Assembly (NCBI RefSeq): GCF_042477335.2
Contig: NC_091727.1
Coordinates: 121,303,501 to 121,367,500 of the forward strand
Direction of reading: 5' to 3'
Source of the DNA: Ovis canadensis
Lineage: Eukaryota; Chordata; Mammalia; Artiodactyla; Bovidae
Length of the DNA: 64,000 nt
Each line of letters begins with the position of its first letter. Position 1 is the stretch's first letter. The translations under genes and the position numbers were made by a program. This document shows, piece by piece, positions 44,239-56,710 of this stretch. The notes under the pieces were generated by a model. It was not told where the DNA came from and made no database searches. It saw only the letters and a program-made list of their open reading frames with translations.

Positions 44239-45429
44239 ATGTCTCTTTGTGTATATGTGATGGATTTTCTCTATGAAAGAAACCAAAAAGCAGAATTCCT
44301 AGGTCATAGTATAGGTATCCTCAACTTTAAAAAATATTACAGAGTTGCGCTCCAAAATGTATCAATTTACACATCCATCAGCAGCTTATAAGAGTTTCAT
44401 TTTCTCAAAATCATCAACAGACTTCTTAGATTTTGCCAACCTTGAAAGTGGGAAATTTTATTTCACAAGGTTTTTTATTTGCATTGCTTAATATTAGTAA
44501 ATTTGAAGATCTTTTCATAGATATATTGGCTTTTTGGATTTCTTCTCTTGTGACTTGCCCTTTTTCCCTTTTAGAAATTATTTTAAAAACTTATGTCTAG
44601 TAAATTCTTTCTTTTTGATGTACAGTTTTATAAGTTTTGACAAACACCTGGAGTTGCATAATCAGCACCAAAAGAGAAGATACAGGACACAATGCCTCTT
44701 TTTAGTCTCTCCCCCACAGTCTCCAAGATCCCTGGATCCCTGGAAACTTATTTTCTAAACCAACAGTTTTGCCTTATCCAGAATTTCATGTAAATGAGAC
44801 TATACCGTATGTAATATTTGGTGTTTGGTTTCTTTCACTGAGCATAATGTGTTTAAGATTCATTCATGTTGTTTCTTTTTGTTGCTGACTGGCATTCCAT
44901 TATATGAATGTACTACAGTGTGTTTATTTACTATTTGAAGGATTATTTCTAAATTTTGGCAACTATGAATAAAGCTGCTATGAAAATTTCCATACAGGTT
45001 TTTGTGAGGCCTTTGTCTTCATTTCTTGTGGGGAGAAACCTAGGATTGGGATCACTGGATCATATGACCAGTATGTAAGTCTTCTCTGGTGGCTCAGATG
45101 GTAAAGAATCTGCCTGTAATTTGAGAGATCTGAATTTGATCCCTGAGTTGGGAAGACCCCCTGAAAAAGGCAATCCACTCTAGTATTCCTGCCTGTAAAA
45201 TTCCATGGACAGTTCCCTGGTGGGCTACAGTCCATGGGGTCTCAAAGAGTCAGACACGACTGAGCAACTGAGCATGCAACACATTAGAATACAGAGATAT
45301 CTCTTGTGGTTTTAATTTGCATTTAACTAATTACTAATAATGTTGAGCAACTTTTCATGTGCATATTTGTTATCTACACATTTTCTTTGGTGAAGCATCT
45401 GTTCAAATTTTGTCCATTTAAAAACTCAG
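44239..45429 (-). mobile_element. Old L1 3' region and ORF2 end, antisense, with a SINE
   Basis: Reverse old L1 text: 'acatccatcagcagcttata', 'gcattccattatatgaatgt', 'tgaataaagctgctatgaaa', 'aggattgggatcactggatc', then after the SINE 'ggttttaatttgcatttaac' and 'gagcaacttttcatgtgcat'. The 44240-44590 part may be a separate old L1 copy. Confidence 0.75.
45080..45271 (+). repeat. Bov-tA SINE
   Basis: Sense: 'cttctctggtggctcagatg' to 'cagacacgactgagcaactg'. Inside the antisense old L1. Confidence 0.9.
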
Positions 45430-45778
45430 TCTATTCTCTATGTCTGTTTCTCCATTACTGCCCTGTAAATAAACTCTTCAGTAGGGCATGGGGAGAGGGG
45501 AGGAGAAGGTGAGATGTATGGAAAGAGTAACATGGAAACTTACATTAACATATGTAAAATAGATCGCCAACGGGAATTTGCTGTATGGCTCAGGAAACTC
45601 AAACAGGGGCTCTGTATCAATCTAGAGGGGTGGGATGGGGTGGGAGATGGGAGGGAGGTTCACAATGGAGGGAATATATGTATACCTATGGCTGATTCAT
45701 GTTGAGGTTTGACAGAAAACAACAAAATTCGGTAAAGCAATTATCCTTCAATAAAAAAATAAATTAAAAAAAAATCAT
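45430..45778 (+). mobile_element. L1 3' end with short inverted 5' part
   Basis: 45430-45482 is antisense L1 ('ctctatgtctgtttctccat'); 45484-45778 is sense L1 3' UTR with A-rich tail. The two pieces are adjacent in L1, so this is a short twin-primed insertion. Confidence 0.82.
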
Positions 45779-45782
45779 TCAG

Positions 45783-46065
45783 GCTTCCCTGGTGGCTTAG
45801 TGGTAAAGAATCTGCCTGCCACTGTAGGAGACACAGATTGGATCCCCTATCTGGGAAACTCCCACATGCCATGGGGCAATTAAGCCCATGCACCACAACT
45901 ACTGAGCCCGAGCTCTAGAGTCTGTGCTCCGCAACAAGAGAAGCTGCCACAATGAGAAGCCAGTGCACTGCAACTAGAGAGTAACCCCTGGTCACCACAA
46001 CTAGAGAAAAGCCCACACTGCAACAAGGACCCAGCACAGCCAAAATAATTAATTAATTAAAACCT
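45783..46065 (+). repeat. CHR-1-like SINE
   Basis: tRNA-like head 'gcttccctggtggcttagtg', then the repeated 'ccacaactactgagcccgag' and 'ctccgcaacaagagaagctg' blocks, with an AATTAATTAATT tail. Typical of CHR-1 cetartiodactyl SINEs. Confidence 0.85.
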
Positions 46066-46319
46066 GGCTCATTTGTTTCCTTATTGTTGATAAAATAATA
46101 TTGTTAATAGAAGTCCATTATCAGAAATATGATTTGCAACATTTTCTTCCAGTCTCTGGTGAGCTCTCCTGTCCCCCTCTGATCTTCCCATCAGTGAAGA
46201 AGATTTAACCATCTACACATTAACTGATAAGATGGCATTAAATCACCTTCTTAATTTGCCTCAATCTGGGCAGCATCCAAGTTTTCATGATTTAAACCAA
46301 AGAATGACAGCAAGTCAGT
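46066..46319. other. Single-copy DNA, nothing recognised
   Basis: Short stretch between the CHR SINE and old L1 sequence. Confidence 0.45.
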
Positions 46320-47200
46320 TTTGTTTTCTTTTTTTTGCTTAAAATCTATCTTAATTTTTTAAAATTTTCTATTTTGGAATAATTATATTTTGACAGAGAG
46401 TTAGAAAACAAATAGTGCACAGAGAAGTCCTATGTACCCTTTACCCAGTTTCCCCCAGTGGTTAACATCCTGAATAACTATAATATCAAACCAGAAACTG
46501 AAAATGGTACAATCCATAGAAATTATTCAGATTTCACCAGTTTTCTATGTACTCATTTGTGTGCGTGTGAATTCATGTTTGTGTGTATAACCACACAACT
46601 TTATCACACATATGACTTTGCATGATCACCACCATAGTCAAGATGCAGAACAGTTCCCAGAGTCCCCTTATGAAACATCTTTATAGATATATTTATCATT
46701 CTTTTAACCTCTATCCTTAGGCCCTAGAAATCATTAATCTGGTCTCCATCTCTAATTTTGTTATCTCTGTATTATTATTTAAATACATTCACAGAGTATG
46801 TAACCTTTTGGATTGACTTTTTTTCACTGGGCATAATTCTCTGGAGATTTATCTAGGTTGTGACATGCATCAATAGTTCATTTCTTTTTATTGCTGACTG
46901 TCATCTCATGGTATGGATGCACCACAGTTTAACCATCCACCTGTTGATGGATATCTAGATTCTTTCCAGTTTTTAGCTATTTATGAAGAAAACTGCTGTG
47001 AATATCAACACACAGGTCTTTGTGTTAACATACGTTTTCATTTCTGTGGGAAAAATGATTTAAGTTGGGTTTCTTTTTCTATACATTAGTATTGAAACTT
47101 AGCAAATATTTTCTTGAAATGCCTCAACTAAACAATGTTTCTCATTAATCTATTAATGTGGAGAATTACATTGATATATTTTCTGGTTTTAAACTATACT
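46320..47200 (-). mobile_element. Old L1, antisense (L1MC/L1ME-like)
   Basis: 'tgatcaccaccatagtcaag', 'atgcagaacagttcccagag', 'tctcatggtatggatgcacc' and 'ctaggttgtgacatgcatca' are typical of reverse old L1 3' ends. The 47040-47200 part is antisense L1 ORF2. Confidence 0.72.
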
Positions 47201-47211
47201 AGAAAGGTAGT

Positions 47212-49235
47212 TTGCTCTAATTCTGTGAAAATGCCTTTAGTAATTTGGTAGGGATTGTATTGAATCTGTAGATTGCGTTGGGTAGTATAGTCATTTTTCC
47301 AAATATTGATTCTTCTAATACAAGAATATTTCTTTGTCTGTGTTGTCTTTGCTTTCTTTCATCAGTATCTTGCAGGTTTCTGAGTACAGGTTTTTTGCCT
47401 CCTTAGGTAAGTTTATTCCTAGGTATTTTATTCTTTTTGTTGTGATGGTAAATGGGACTGGTTCCTTAATTTCTCTTTCTGATCTTTCATTGTTAGTGTA
47501 TATTAATGAATGAGATTTCTGTGTATTAATTTTGTATCCTACAACTTTACCAAATTCACTGATGAGCTCTAATAGTTTTATGGTGGCATCTTTAGGATTT
47601 TCTATGTATAGTATCGTATAAGACTCTGAATAGCCAAAGCAACCTTTAGAAAGAAAAATGGGGCTGGAAGAATCAGGCTCCCTGACTTCAGACTACAAAG
47701 CTACAATAATCAAAACAGTATGGTACTGGAACAAAAACAGAAATATAGATCAATGGAACAGTATAGAAAGTCCAGAGATAAACCCACGCACCTATGGTCA
47801 CCTAATCTATGACAAAGGAGGCAAGAATGCACAATGGAGAAAAGATAGTCTCTTCAATAAGTAGTGCTGGGAAAACTGGACAGCTACATGTAAAGTAAAT
47901 GAAATTAAAACACTCCCTAACATCATGCACAAGCAACCCCATGGACTTCAGCCTTCTAGGCTCCTCCGTCCATGGGGTTTTCCAGGCAAGAGTACTGGAG
48001 TGGGGTGCCATTGCCCTCTCCAAAATGTAAGGACAGACATTATAAAACACTTAGAGGAAAACATAGGCAGAACACTCCTTGACATAAATTCCAGCAATAA
48101 CTTCTCTGATCCACCTCCTAAGAGTAATGAAAATAAAAACAAAAATAAACAAATGGGACCTAATTAGACTTAAAAGCTTTTGCAAACCAAAGAAAATCAT
48201 AAACAAAATGAAAAGATGGCCTTCAGATTGGAAGAAAATATTTGCAAATGAAACCAACTGACAAACAGCTCATGCAGTTCAATAACCAAAAAAAAAAAAA
48301 GTGAAAAAATGGGTGGAAGACCTAAATAGACTTTTCTACAAAGAAGGTATACAGATGGCCAAGAAATACATGGAAAGATACTCGACACCACTAATTATTA
48401 GAGAAAGAAATCAAGTCTACAATGAAGTATCACCTCACACTGACCAGAATGGCTATCATAAAAAAATCTACAAACAATAAATGCTAGAGAGGGTGAGAGG
48501 AGAAAAAGGAACCCTCTTACACTATTGGTAGGAATGTAAAAGGATACAGCCACTATGGAGGTACAGTATGGAGGTACCTTAAAAAGCTGAAAAGAGAAAT
48601 ACTCCTTTGGAAAAAAAAAAAGAACAATCCCTGGGCATATACCCAGAGAAAACTATAATTAAAAAATTTACATCCACCCCAGTGTTCATCACAGCACTAT
48701 TTACAACAGCCAGTACATGGAAACAACCTAAATATTCATCAACAAAGGAACAGATAAAGATGTGGTACAATGGAATATTACTCAAACATAAAAAGAGTGA
48801 AATATTGCCATTTGCAGAGACATGGATGGAACTGGAGAGTGTCATAGAAAGTGAAGTAAGTCAGAAAAAGAAAAACAAATATTGTATAATATAGCTTATA
48901 TGTGGAATCTAGAAAAATAGCACAGATTTGCAAAGCAGAAAGGGACATGGATGTAGAGAACAAACTTATGGATCCCAAGTGGGCTGGGGGGTGGGGGATG
49001 AATTAGAAGACTGGGATTGACATATTGACATACTATGTGTAAAATAGATAGCCAATGAGAACCTACTGTGTAGTACAGGGAACTCTACTCAATGCTCTGT
49101 AATGACCTAAATGGGAAGGGAATCTAAAAAAGAGGGAATGTATGTACACATATAGCTGGCTCACTTTGCTGTACAGCAGAAACTAATACAATATTGTAAA
49201 TTACAACTATACTCCAATAAAAATTAATTTAAAAA
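47212..49235 (+). mobile_element. L1 LINE with inverted 5' part
   Basis: 47212-47619 is antisense ORF2 ('ttgtattgaatctgtagatt'); 47620-49235 is sense L1 from 'aagactctgaatagccaaag' to the A-rich tail. The break points are about 30 bases apart in L1 order. The flanks agaaaggtagt (47201-47211) and agaaagtagt (49236-49245) are a target duplication with one base of difference. Confidence 0.88.
47934..48024 (-). repeat. Bov-A fragment in L1
   Basis: 'accccatggacttcagcctt' to 'gtggggtgccattgccctct'. No clean duplication found. Confidence 0.85.
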
Positions 49236-49245
49236 AGAAAGTAGT

Positions 49246-51365
49246 CTGCATCTACATTGTTTCATTAATGCATTTGTGCTTCATAAAATTATGTGGAACA
49301 AAAACATTTAAAAAGAAAAGTAATACTTTTATGTATAGACTAATCTGGTCAAAGAGTGTAGGATAGATTGAAGTGGGGAGAGACAGAAAATAGATGAGGG
49401 GGACAGGTGGGAAAAAATAATAATAATTTTATAATGAAAAGATTGGAGGTATGAGAACTAGGCGATTCCTACTCTAATTTCATCTCTGTCACTAAACTAG
49501 TTATGTACACAACCTTAGCAAGTCATTTCCCTTTACTTGACTTGTTATCTCATCTGTAAGAGGGATTTGGCCTGGATCTGCAACATCATTGTTTTCAAAT
49601 GTGCAGTTCTACAATTCTAAACAATGAGGAAATGGTCAGGTTTTTCAATGTGAGAAAAATAGAAGATGGATCTGACAGTAGCCTTGAAAATCAATTTGGC
49701 GCACTCACTGATAGAATGTAGAGCATAAGAGGAGTTGTCAAAAAGATCTCTAAACTTCAAAGCTAAGTGATAGGGAAAAGGCAATGCTATTAGTTCAGTG
49801 GAAATGGAATTTAGCGAGATAAGGTCATTTTGGTGGAAGGACTTGCAAGTTTAATTTTGGATGTGCTTTGTCTGAAGACAAGGCAGGTGTGTTGTACAAC
49901 TCCAAGAGACAATATTTTATGTTAGTTTCTGTAAATTGAATAGTACACAGTCTGCATAGCCATCCCTGAGTCTTAACTATGAATACCTAAGTGGAAATGC
50001 CCCAAATGCAACTGTATAGGAGTCTGGTATTTGGGAAGGAGAATGCCTGGGAAATGTTGGCTTGCAGTTAAGTGATTAGGGATGGATAATATATAGACAA
50101 TCTACATTGAGATGCATCCTATGAATAGAATCAAACACTCAGCTGTAACCAAATGTATGGTTCAACTGGATTCTTTCAATATATCAATACTCAAGTACTA
50201 CAAAAGTTTGTTTTGTAGTAGTTAGGCTATTCTCTATCTCACTCTGTGCATAATGTTGCATTAAAATAATCTGCACTCAAAGTTTTATAACCTAATTACA
50301 GACTACTCACTTCTCTAACAATCAGATAATTCTAAAATCAGCAAGAAGTAATATGTCTACAGATCAAGCATTTGGTTGAAAATGAAGAAAGAAATTTATT
50401 GCTGAACAGATTCATCCAAAAGTTGTATTCTTACCAAGAGAGATTAGATTTTAAAAATGGGCAAACATGCAGAGGTTCTTATCTTTTTCAGATAAAACAA
50501 AGAACTCCTCCTAAATTGCATTTATTCTTATGTATGCAGTCTGCACATTGCTGTCATGAATCTTTCTGGTTGATGGTTAGCCTGTTTTAAGAAAGTTTTA
50601 TCTCTAGGGAAGATGCCAGACTGAAACTAAATTATGAGACATAAAATTGAAGCTTACTATTTAGAGGACCACCTCTTATTTTTGAGTTAATCCAACTGAT
50701 CGTTGTGAACTCTTGCTAGAGAATATCTGTTTTGTTTTGTAGTAGTTAAGCTATTCTCTATCTCAAGGAGATAGAAATTCAAGTACTAATAGATATTCCT
50801 GAACCTGTATTTTCTAATGAGCATTGACCTTCAAAGTTAAAGTGATTCTTTTGGGAGATGTATTTATGTATCTGCTCATTAATTTATGAAGTCTTTAGGT
50901 ACTGACCTGGTGTATGAATCAGGCAAGGAAATAAACACAATTATATGTGCTATGTTATAAATACAACTTATTTCTGCTCAAATTGTATTATCCAGTTCAA
51001 TCATATTTAAATCAATAAAATGACTATTGTCAGTTTCCAAAAATCAATCCCTCTCAAAGAACTGAAATTTGACACCATTGAGAAGAATCAAACCAATGAT
51101 TCATAGTCTGTGAAGACAGTTTTGAAGAAAAGTCCCACAAAATTTTCAAATAATCAGAATACAGCAGAGTTGGCCAAGATGATTCCTTTAAAGGATTATT
51201 ATGTTTATAAATAAATCCAGCCACATTATTTGATTATAGTATTTGCATGGTTTCATGAAAAGAACATGGATTTTATCAGGCATATCTAACTTCAATTATT
51301 GATTTTACCTCTTAAACAGATGTATGACCATGGGTCACTTTTTTTCTCAGGTTTTCTCCAACTTT
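49246..51365. other. Single-copy DNA with a duplicated 35-mer
   Basis: About 2.1 kb without a recognised repeat family or gene. It contains two copies of a 35-base segment (50207-50241 and 50731-50765). Confidence 0.5.
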
Positions 51366-51400
51366 TTGTGGTGAAATATATGTAACAGAAAATTTACTAT
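51366..51400 (-). mobile_element. Ancient L1 scrap, left of a younger L1
   Basis: 'gtggtgaaatatatgtaaca' and 'gaaaatttactatcttcacc' match old antisense L1. It continues at 52223-52260 ('gtgtatagttttgtgatact') beyond the younger L1. Confidence 0.6.
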
Positions 51401-51415
51401 CTTCACCATTTTTAA

Positions 51416-52207
51416 AATTTTATTTTTAATTGGACGATAATTGCTTTACAATGTTGTGTTGGTTTCTGCTGTATAACAACATGAATCAGCCATAAGTATA
51501 CATATAGCCCCTCCCTCTTGCCCCTATCCCACCCCTCTAGGTTGTCACAGAACACTGGGTTTAGCTCCCAGTGTTTTATATCAACTTCCTACTAGCTATT
51601 TTATACATGGCAGTGTATATATGTCCATGCTACTCTCTCAATTCATCCCACTCTCCTTTCCCTGCTGTGTCCACAAGTCCATCTCTACTGCTGCATCTCT
51701 ATTCCTGCCCTGCAAATAGGTTCATCTGTACCATTTTTATAGATTTCATATTATGCATTAATATACAATATTTGTTTTTCTCTTTCTGACTTACTTCACT
51801 CTGTATAACAGGCTCTAGGTTCATTCACCTCACTTCAACTGATTCAAATTTGTTCCTTTTTATAGTGAGTGATATTCCATTGTGGGCTTCCGTGGTTGTT
51901 CAGTGGTAAAGAATTCACTTACCAATGTAGGAGATGCAGGTTCGATCCCTAGGTAAGGAAGATCCTTTGGAGAAGGAAATGGCAACCCACTCCAGTATTC
52001 TTGCCTGGGAAAGTCCATGGGCAGAGGATACTGGTGGGCTATAGCCCACCATGGTGGTCACAAAAGAATCTGACATGACTTAGCAAATAAACAATATTCC
52101 ATTGTATATATGTACCACAACTTCTTTATCCATTCATCTGTCAATGGACATCTAGTCAGCTTCCATGTTCAGGCTACTGTAAATAGTGCTGCAATGAACA
52201 TTGGGGT
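51416..52207 (-). mobile_element. L1 3' end, antisense (ruminant L1)
   Basis: 'ttgtgttggtttctgctgta', 'ccctctaggttgtcacagaa' and 'ttcatctgtcaatggacatc'. A 15-bp duplication, one mismatch, flanks it: cttcaccatttttaa (51401-51415) and cttcatcatttttaa (52208-52222). It carries one Bov-tA. Confidence 0.92.
51884..52093 (+). repeat. Bov-tA SINE in L1
   Basis: Sense: 'gggcttccgtggttgttcag' to 'tctgacatgacttagc'. A perfect 12-bp duplication atattccattgt lies at 51872-51883 and 52094-52105. Confidence 0.95.
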
Positions 52208-52260
52208 CTTCATCATTTTTAAGTGTATAGTTTTGTGATACTGAGTACATTTATATTATA

Positions 52261-53838
52261 CTCTTGCTTTTTTGATGATCCAATAGATGTTGGTAATTTG
52301 ATCTCTGGTTCCTCTGACTTTTCTAAATTCAGCTTGAACATCTGTAAGTTCACAGTTCACATACTGTCGAAGCCTGGCTTGGAGAATTTTGAGCATTACT
52401 TTGCTAGCATGTGAGATGAGTGCAATTGTGGGTAGTTTGAACATACTTTGGCATTGCCTTTCTTTGGGATTGGAATGAAAACTGACCTTTTCCAGTCCTG
52501 TGGCCACTGCTGAGTTTTCCAAATTTGCTGGCATATTGAGTGCAGCACTTTCACAGCATCATCTTTTAGGATTCAAAATAGTTCAACTGGAATTCTCACC
52601 TCGACTAGCTTTGTTTATAGTGATACTTCTAAGGCCCACTTTAGTTCACATTCCAGGATGTCTGGCTCTAGTGAATGATCATACTATTGTGGTTATCTGG
52701 GTCATGAAAACATTTTTTATATCATTCTTCTGTGTATCTTTGCCACCTCTTTTTAATATCTTCTACTTCTGTTAGGTCCATACCATTTCTGTCCTTCATT
52801 GTGCCCATCTTTGCATGAAATGTTACCTTGGTATCACTAATTTTCTTGAAGAGATTTCTAGTCTTTCCCATTCTGTTGTTTTCCTCTATTGCTTTGCACT
52901 GATCACTGAGGAAGGCTTTCTTATCTCTCCTTGCTGTTCTTTGGAACTTTGCATTCAAATGAGTATATCTTTCCTTTTCTCCTTTGTTTTTCACTTCTCT
53001 TCTTTTCTCAGCTATTTGTAAGGCCTCCTCAGACAATCATTTTGCCTTTTTGCATTTCTTTTTCTTGGGGATGGTCTTGAACACTACCTCCTGTACAATA
53101 TCACATCTCTGTCCATAGTTCTTCAGGCCCTATGACTATCAGATCTAATCCCTTGAATCTATTTGTCACTTACACTGTATAATCATAAGGATTTGATTTA
53201 GGTCAGACCTGAAGGTCTCGTGGTTTTCCTTACTTTCTTCAACTTAAGTCTGAATTTTGCCATAAGGAGTTCATGATCTGAGCCACAGTCAGCTCCCAGT
53301 CTTGTTCTTGCTGACTGTATAGAGCTTCTCCATCTTTGACTGCAAAGAATATAATCAATCTGATTTTGGTATTGACCACCTGGTGATGTCCATGTGTAGA
53401 GGCTTCTCTTGTGTTGTTTGAAGAGGATGTTTGCTATGACCAGTGTGTTCTCTTGGCAAAACTCTGTTAGCCTTTTCCCTCCTTCATTTTGCACTCCAAG
53501 ACCAAATTTGTCTATTATCCCAGGTGTCTCTTGACTTCCCACTTTTGCATTCTGGTCCCCTATAATGAAAAGGACATCTTTTGGGGGTGTTAGTTCAAAA
53601 AGATCTTGCAGGTCTTCATAGAACCATTCAACTTCAGCTTCTTCAGCATTACTGATCACATGGACCACATCCTTGTCTAACTCAATGAAACTATGAGCCA
53701 TGCTATGTAGGGCCATCCAAGATGGATGGGTCATGGTGCAGAGTTCTGACAAAACGTGGTCCACTGGAGAAGGCACTGGCAAACCACTTCAATATTCTTG
53801 CCTTGAGAGCCCCACAAAGAGTATGAAAAGGCAAAAAG
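52261..53838 (-). mobile_element. BovB LINE fragment with inverted 5' UTR
   Basis: 52261-53653 is antisense BovB from RT back to the endonuclease; 53654-53838 is sense BovB 5' UTR ('ccttgtctaactcaatgaaa' to 'gaaaaggcaaaaag'). The 3' end is missing at the left. Minus frames include EETHLNAKFQRTARRDKKAF-type linker text (52722-53036) and GDQNAKVGSQET / CGSDHELLMAKF (53198-53782). Confidence 0.85.
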
Positions 53839-54390
53839 TATACATATATACAGACACACAATGGAATACTACTCAGCCATAAAAATAATGAAATAATGCC
53901 ATTTGCAGCAACATAGATGGACCTAGAGATGATTATACTAAGTGAAGTAAGTCAGACAAATACCATATGCTATCACTTATATGTGGAATCTAAACAATGA
54001 TATAAATGCACTTATTTACAAAACATAAATAGATTCACAGACAGAGAAAACAAACTTCTGTTTACAAAAGGAGATCGTAGTGTTGGGGGGGGATAAATTA
54101 GGAATTTGGGATTAGCATACACACACTATTATCTATAAAATAGATTAACAACAAGGGCCTACTATATAGCACAGTGAAGCATATTCGATGTCTTATAATA
54201 ATGACAAAACCAATACAATATTGTAAAGTAATTAACCTCCAATTAAAATAAATAAATTTATACTAAAAATAATCTATAATGGAAAATAATCTTAAAAAGA
54301 ATATGTATATATGTATATAACTTAATCACTTGGCTGTACTTGAAGCTAACACAACATTGTAAATTAACTGTACTTCAAGCAAGGGGAGGA
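53839..54390 (+). mobile_element. L1 3' end, sense, with a tiny nested L1 tail
   Basis: 'ggaatactactcagccataa', 'gtgaagtaagtcagacaaat' and 'gcctactatatagcacagtg', ending near 'ctgtacttcaagc'. A separate ~65-bp L1 tail is inserted at about 54204-54268. Confidence 0.82.
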
Positions 54391-55349
54391 AACTAAGGAA
54401 ATTTTAAAGAAGTATTTTGTGGGTTATCTTAGTTCCTTTGAATAATTCTCTGAGTTTCAACCTTCCCCTGGATAAGCCGTGGCCACACCAACCATTTCTA
54501 AGTCCTTATTCCTCAAGATGGTGACTGAGAAGGAGCAACCAGCTGACATGGGTGTCCTTGTGTGGTTCTTCATTGGCCTCTACAGTCATATCCTCAGCAA
54601 TGCTCCCCCCAACACACACACATAACATTGGCACCCTTCTGGCATTTAATGATGAAATCTGGGGCTTGTGGAACACAGTGTCTATGATTTCAGCCAATGT
54701 AAGGGCCAGGGTTTTTCACCACCCTGCCATCTTGGTACTTTCTCTTCTCCTACCTGCCTTTCAGATCTTCTGAATCTCTGCCACATTCTCCATCCCTTGA
54801 TGAGGCTGTCTTTCTGAAATTTCTGCCATCGGGTCACTTTGCTTCTCATGGCAGTGGCCCCATGGCAGGCATGCTGGCTTTCAACATTCAGCTATTTTCC
54901 ATGTCCTCTATTGGGACCATGCAGGATCTTCTGGATCAGCATATGCCAGGTAGGAGCCGAGGGAGACAGGACTCAGTCTCTGCCTAGATATGTCTTGTAT
55001 CCATTTCTTTTCTGTTATCATCACTCCTTGTTAGTAAGGGGACACAGAAAGATGGTATCTCTGAATTTCAAAGACCAAATTGGGTAAAAATTCCACCCTA
55101 TTTTCAATTTTCCCTCAAACTTCATTGGAAAATGTTTGTCAAACTTTCACTCATCCCCTCGGATTCTGTTCTCATGATGGTCAGATGGATGGTGGGGAGG
55201 GAGCTTTCATGTCTGGCTTCTTACTCTACCTTCTTTCTCTCTCCCACCTCTCAAAATGCTCCATTTTTTGTTCCTGGATAGTGTGCCCTTCACTTGCATC
55301 ATATACTGTGTTCTCCTAATCTAGTAAAGCTCTAGAAAGTCAGACCTTC
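54391..55349. other. Single-copy DNA, nothing recognised
   Basis: Slightly less AT-rich than its surroundings, but no domain, splice structure or repeat that I can support. Confidence 0.5.
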
Positions 55350-55828
55350 CTCTTAAAAAAATCAGCTTTATTGAGGTTGAATTTAGGTACCATCTGATGT
55401 CTTTTCAGTAAATTTAAGGAATTGCATAGCTATTATATTATATTTCAAGTTTTAGAATATTTTCATTATCACAATAAAATAATTCATGCTCATGTACAGT
55501 TAATCTGTTTTTCTACCCCTAGCCCCAGGTAACCACTAATCTGATTTCTGTGTCTATGGATTTGTCTATTTTGGACATTTCATGTAAACGGAATCATACA
55601 CTACATGGTCTTTTGTGTTTGGCTGCTTTTATTTAGCATATTATTTAGAAGGGTAATTCCCATTGTAGTATGTATTAGCATTTCATCCTTTTGTAAGGCT
55701 GAATAATATTCTACTGTATGGATACACCAAATTTTATTTATCTACTAATTTATTGATAGAAATTTGGATTATTTCCATCATTTGGCTGTTGTGAATAGTG
55801 CTGCTTTCAGTGTTGATGTATGGTGAAA
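55350..55828 (-). mobile_element. Old L1 3' region, antisense
   Basis: 'ttggacatttcatgtaaacg', 'gaatcatacactacatggtc' and 'gctgttgtgaatagtgctgc' are reverse old L1. Confidence 0.78.
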
Positions 55829-56045
55829 GGAGAAGGATCTTAGGTTTAAAGCCCAACTCTACCATTTAGTGCTTTATAATGTTAAGCACGGTGTTCATCC
55901 TCACTAAGCCTCAGGATTCTCAACTGTAAAATGAACTCAGTATCTTCATTTGCTTCACAGGGTAGTTGGGTGATCAAATTATACAATATTAGTAAGGTAT
56001 CTAGCACATGGCAGGTACCAAACACATGATAGCTCTCATTATTGT
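55829..56045 (+). repeat. MIR SINE
   Basis: 'ccaactctaccatttagtgc', 'cactaagcctcaggattctc', 'aactgtaaaatgaactcagt' and 'cagggtagttgggtgatcaa' follow MIR in sense. Confidence 0.82.
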
Positions 56046-56469
56046 GTATAATATCATACTTTTGAAATGGAGATAAGATGTTAGAAACTGGATACCATTC
56101 ATTGGCATTAATGTCACAAAGTTAGTGGGGAACTTACACCTAAGATGAGCAGTGTGCATCATCCGGAAGATGACTAGTAGACTTGAGCTAGAGATACAGC
56201 AGAAAACGCTCATGGAAGGAGGTAGGAAGAATATTTATCACAGGTAAATGAGGAAAAGTCATTTTATCCCAAACAAATCATGACCTTCTCTTTCAGCCAT
56301 GGTAGGGCATATTAAAGGTACCCTGCAATTGCATATGGGCATTCATGGTGCCCTCTCCCCACTTCTTTACAGGCACACTGACTTTGCTATCTCTTAAAAA
56401 TCCTCAGCCTGCTCTCAGCTTAGGGAGTGTTCACTTTTTGGTCTTTTCACCTGAAACTATCTTCCCTGG
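56046..56469. other. Single-copy DNA, nothing recognised
   Basis: No gene or repeat recognised. Confidence 0.45.
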
Positions 56470-56710
56470 GATACTGTGTGACATGCATCCTTATTTCTTT
56501 CAAGATCGTTCCTTAAATGTTACATTTTCAGTGATGTTTTCACTAATCACCCATTGAAAGTAGCCCCTAGCACTCCTTGTTCTGCTTTTTTGCTTCTTCT
56601 ATTTCCTCCATATCACTTTTCACCATCTAACATACTGTCTAATGGTAACTCCAGGGGAGTTTTTACCTCCATTGTTCAGTTCTATATCCCCAGTGCACCT
56701 ACCTGGCATA
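56470..56710 (+). repeat. L2 LINE 3' fragment
   Basis: 'tcactaatcacccattgaaa', 'catatcacttttcaccatct', 'aacatactgtctaatggtaa', 'tatatccccagtgcacctac' and 'ctggcata' follow the L2 3' end. A short continuation ('aggtctttaataatgg') lies right of the BovB pair at 59163. Confidence 0.7.
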
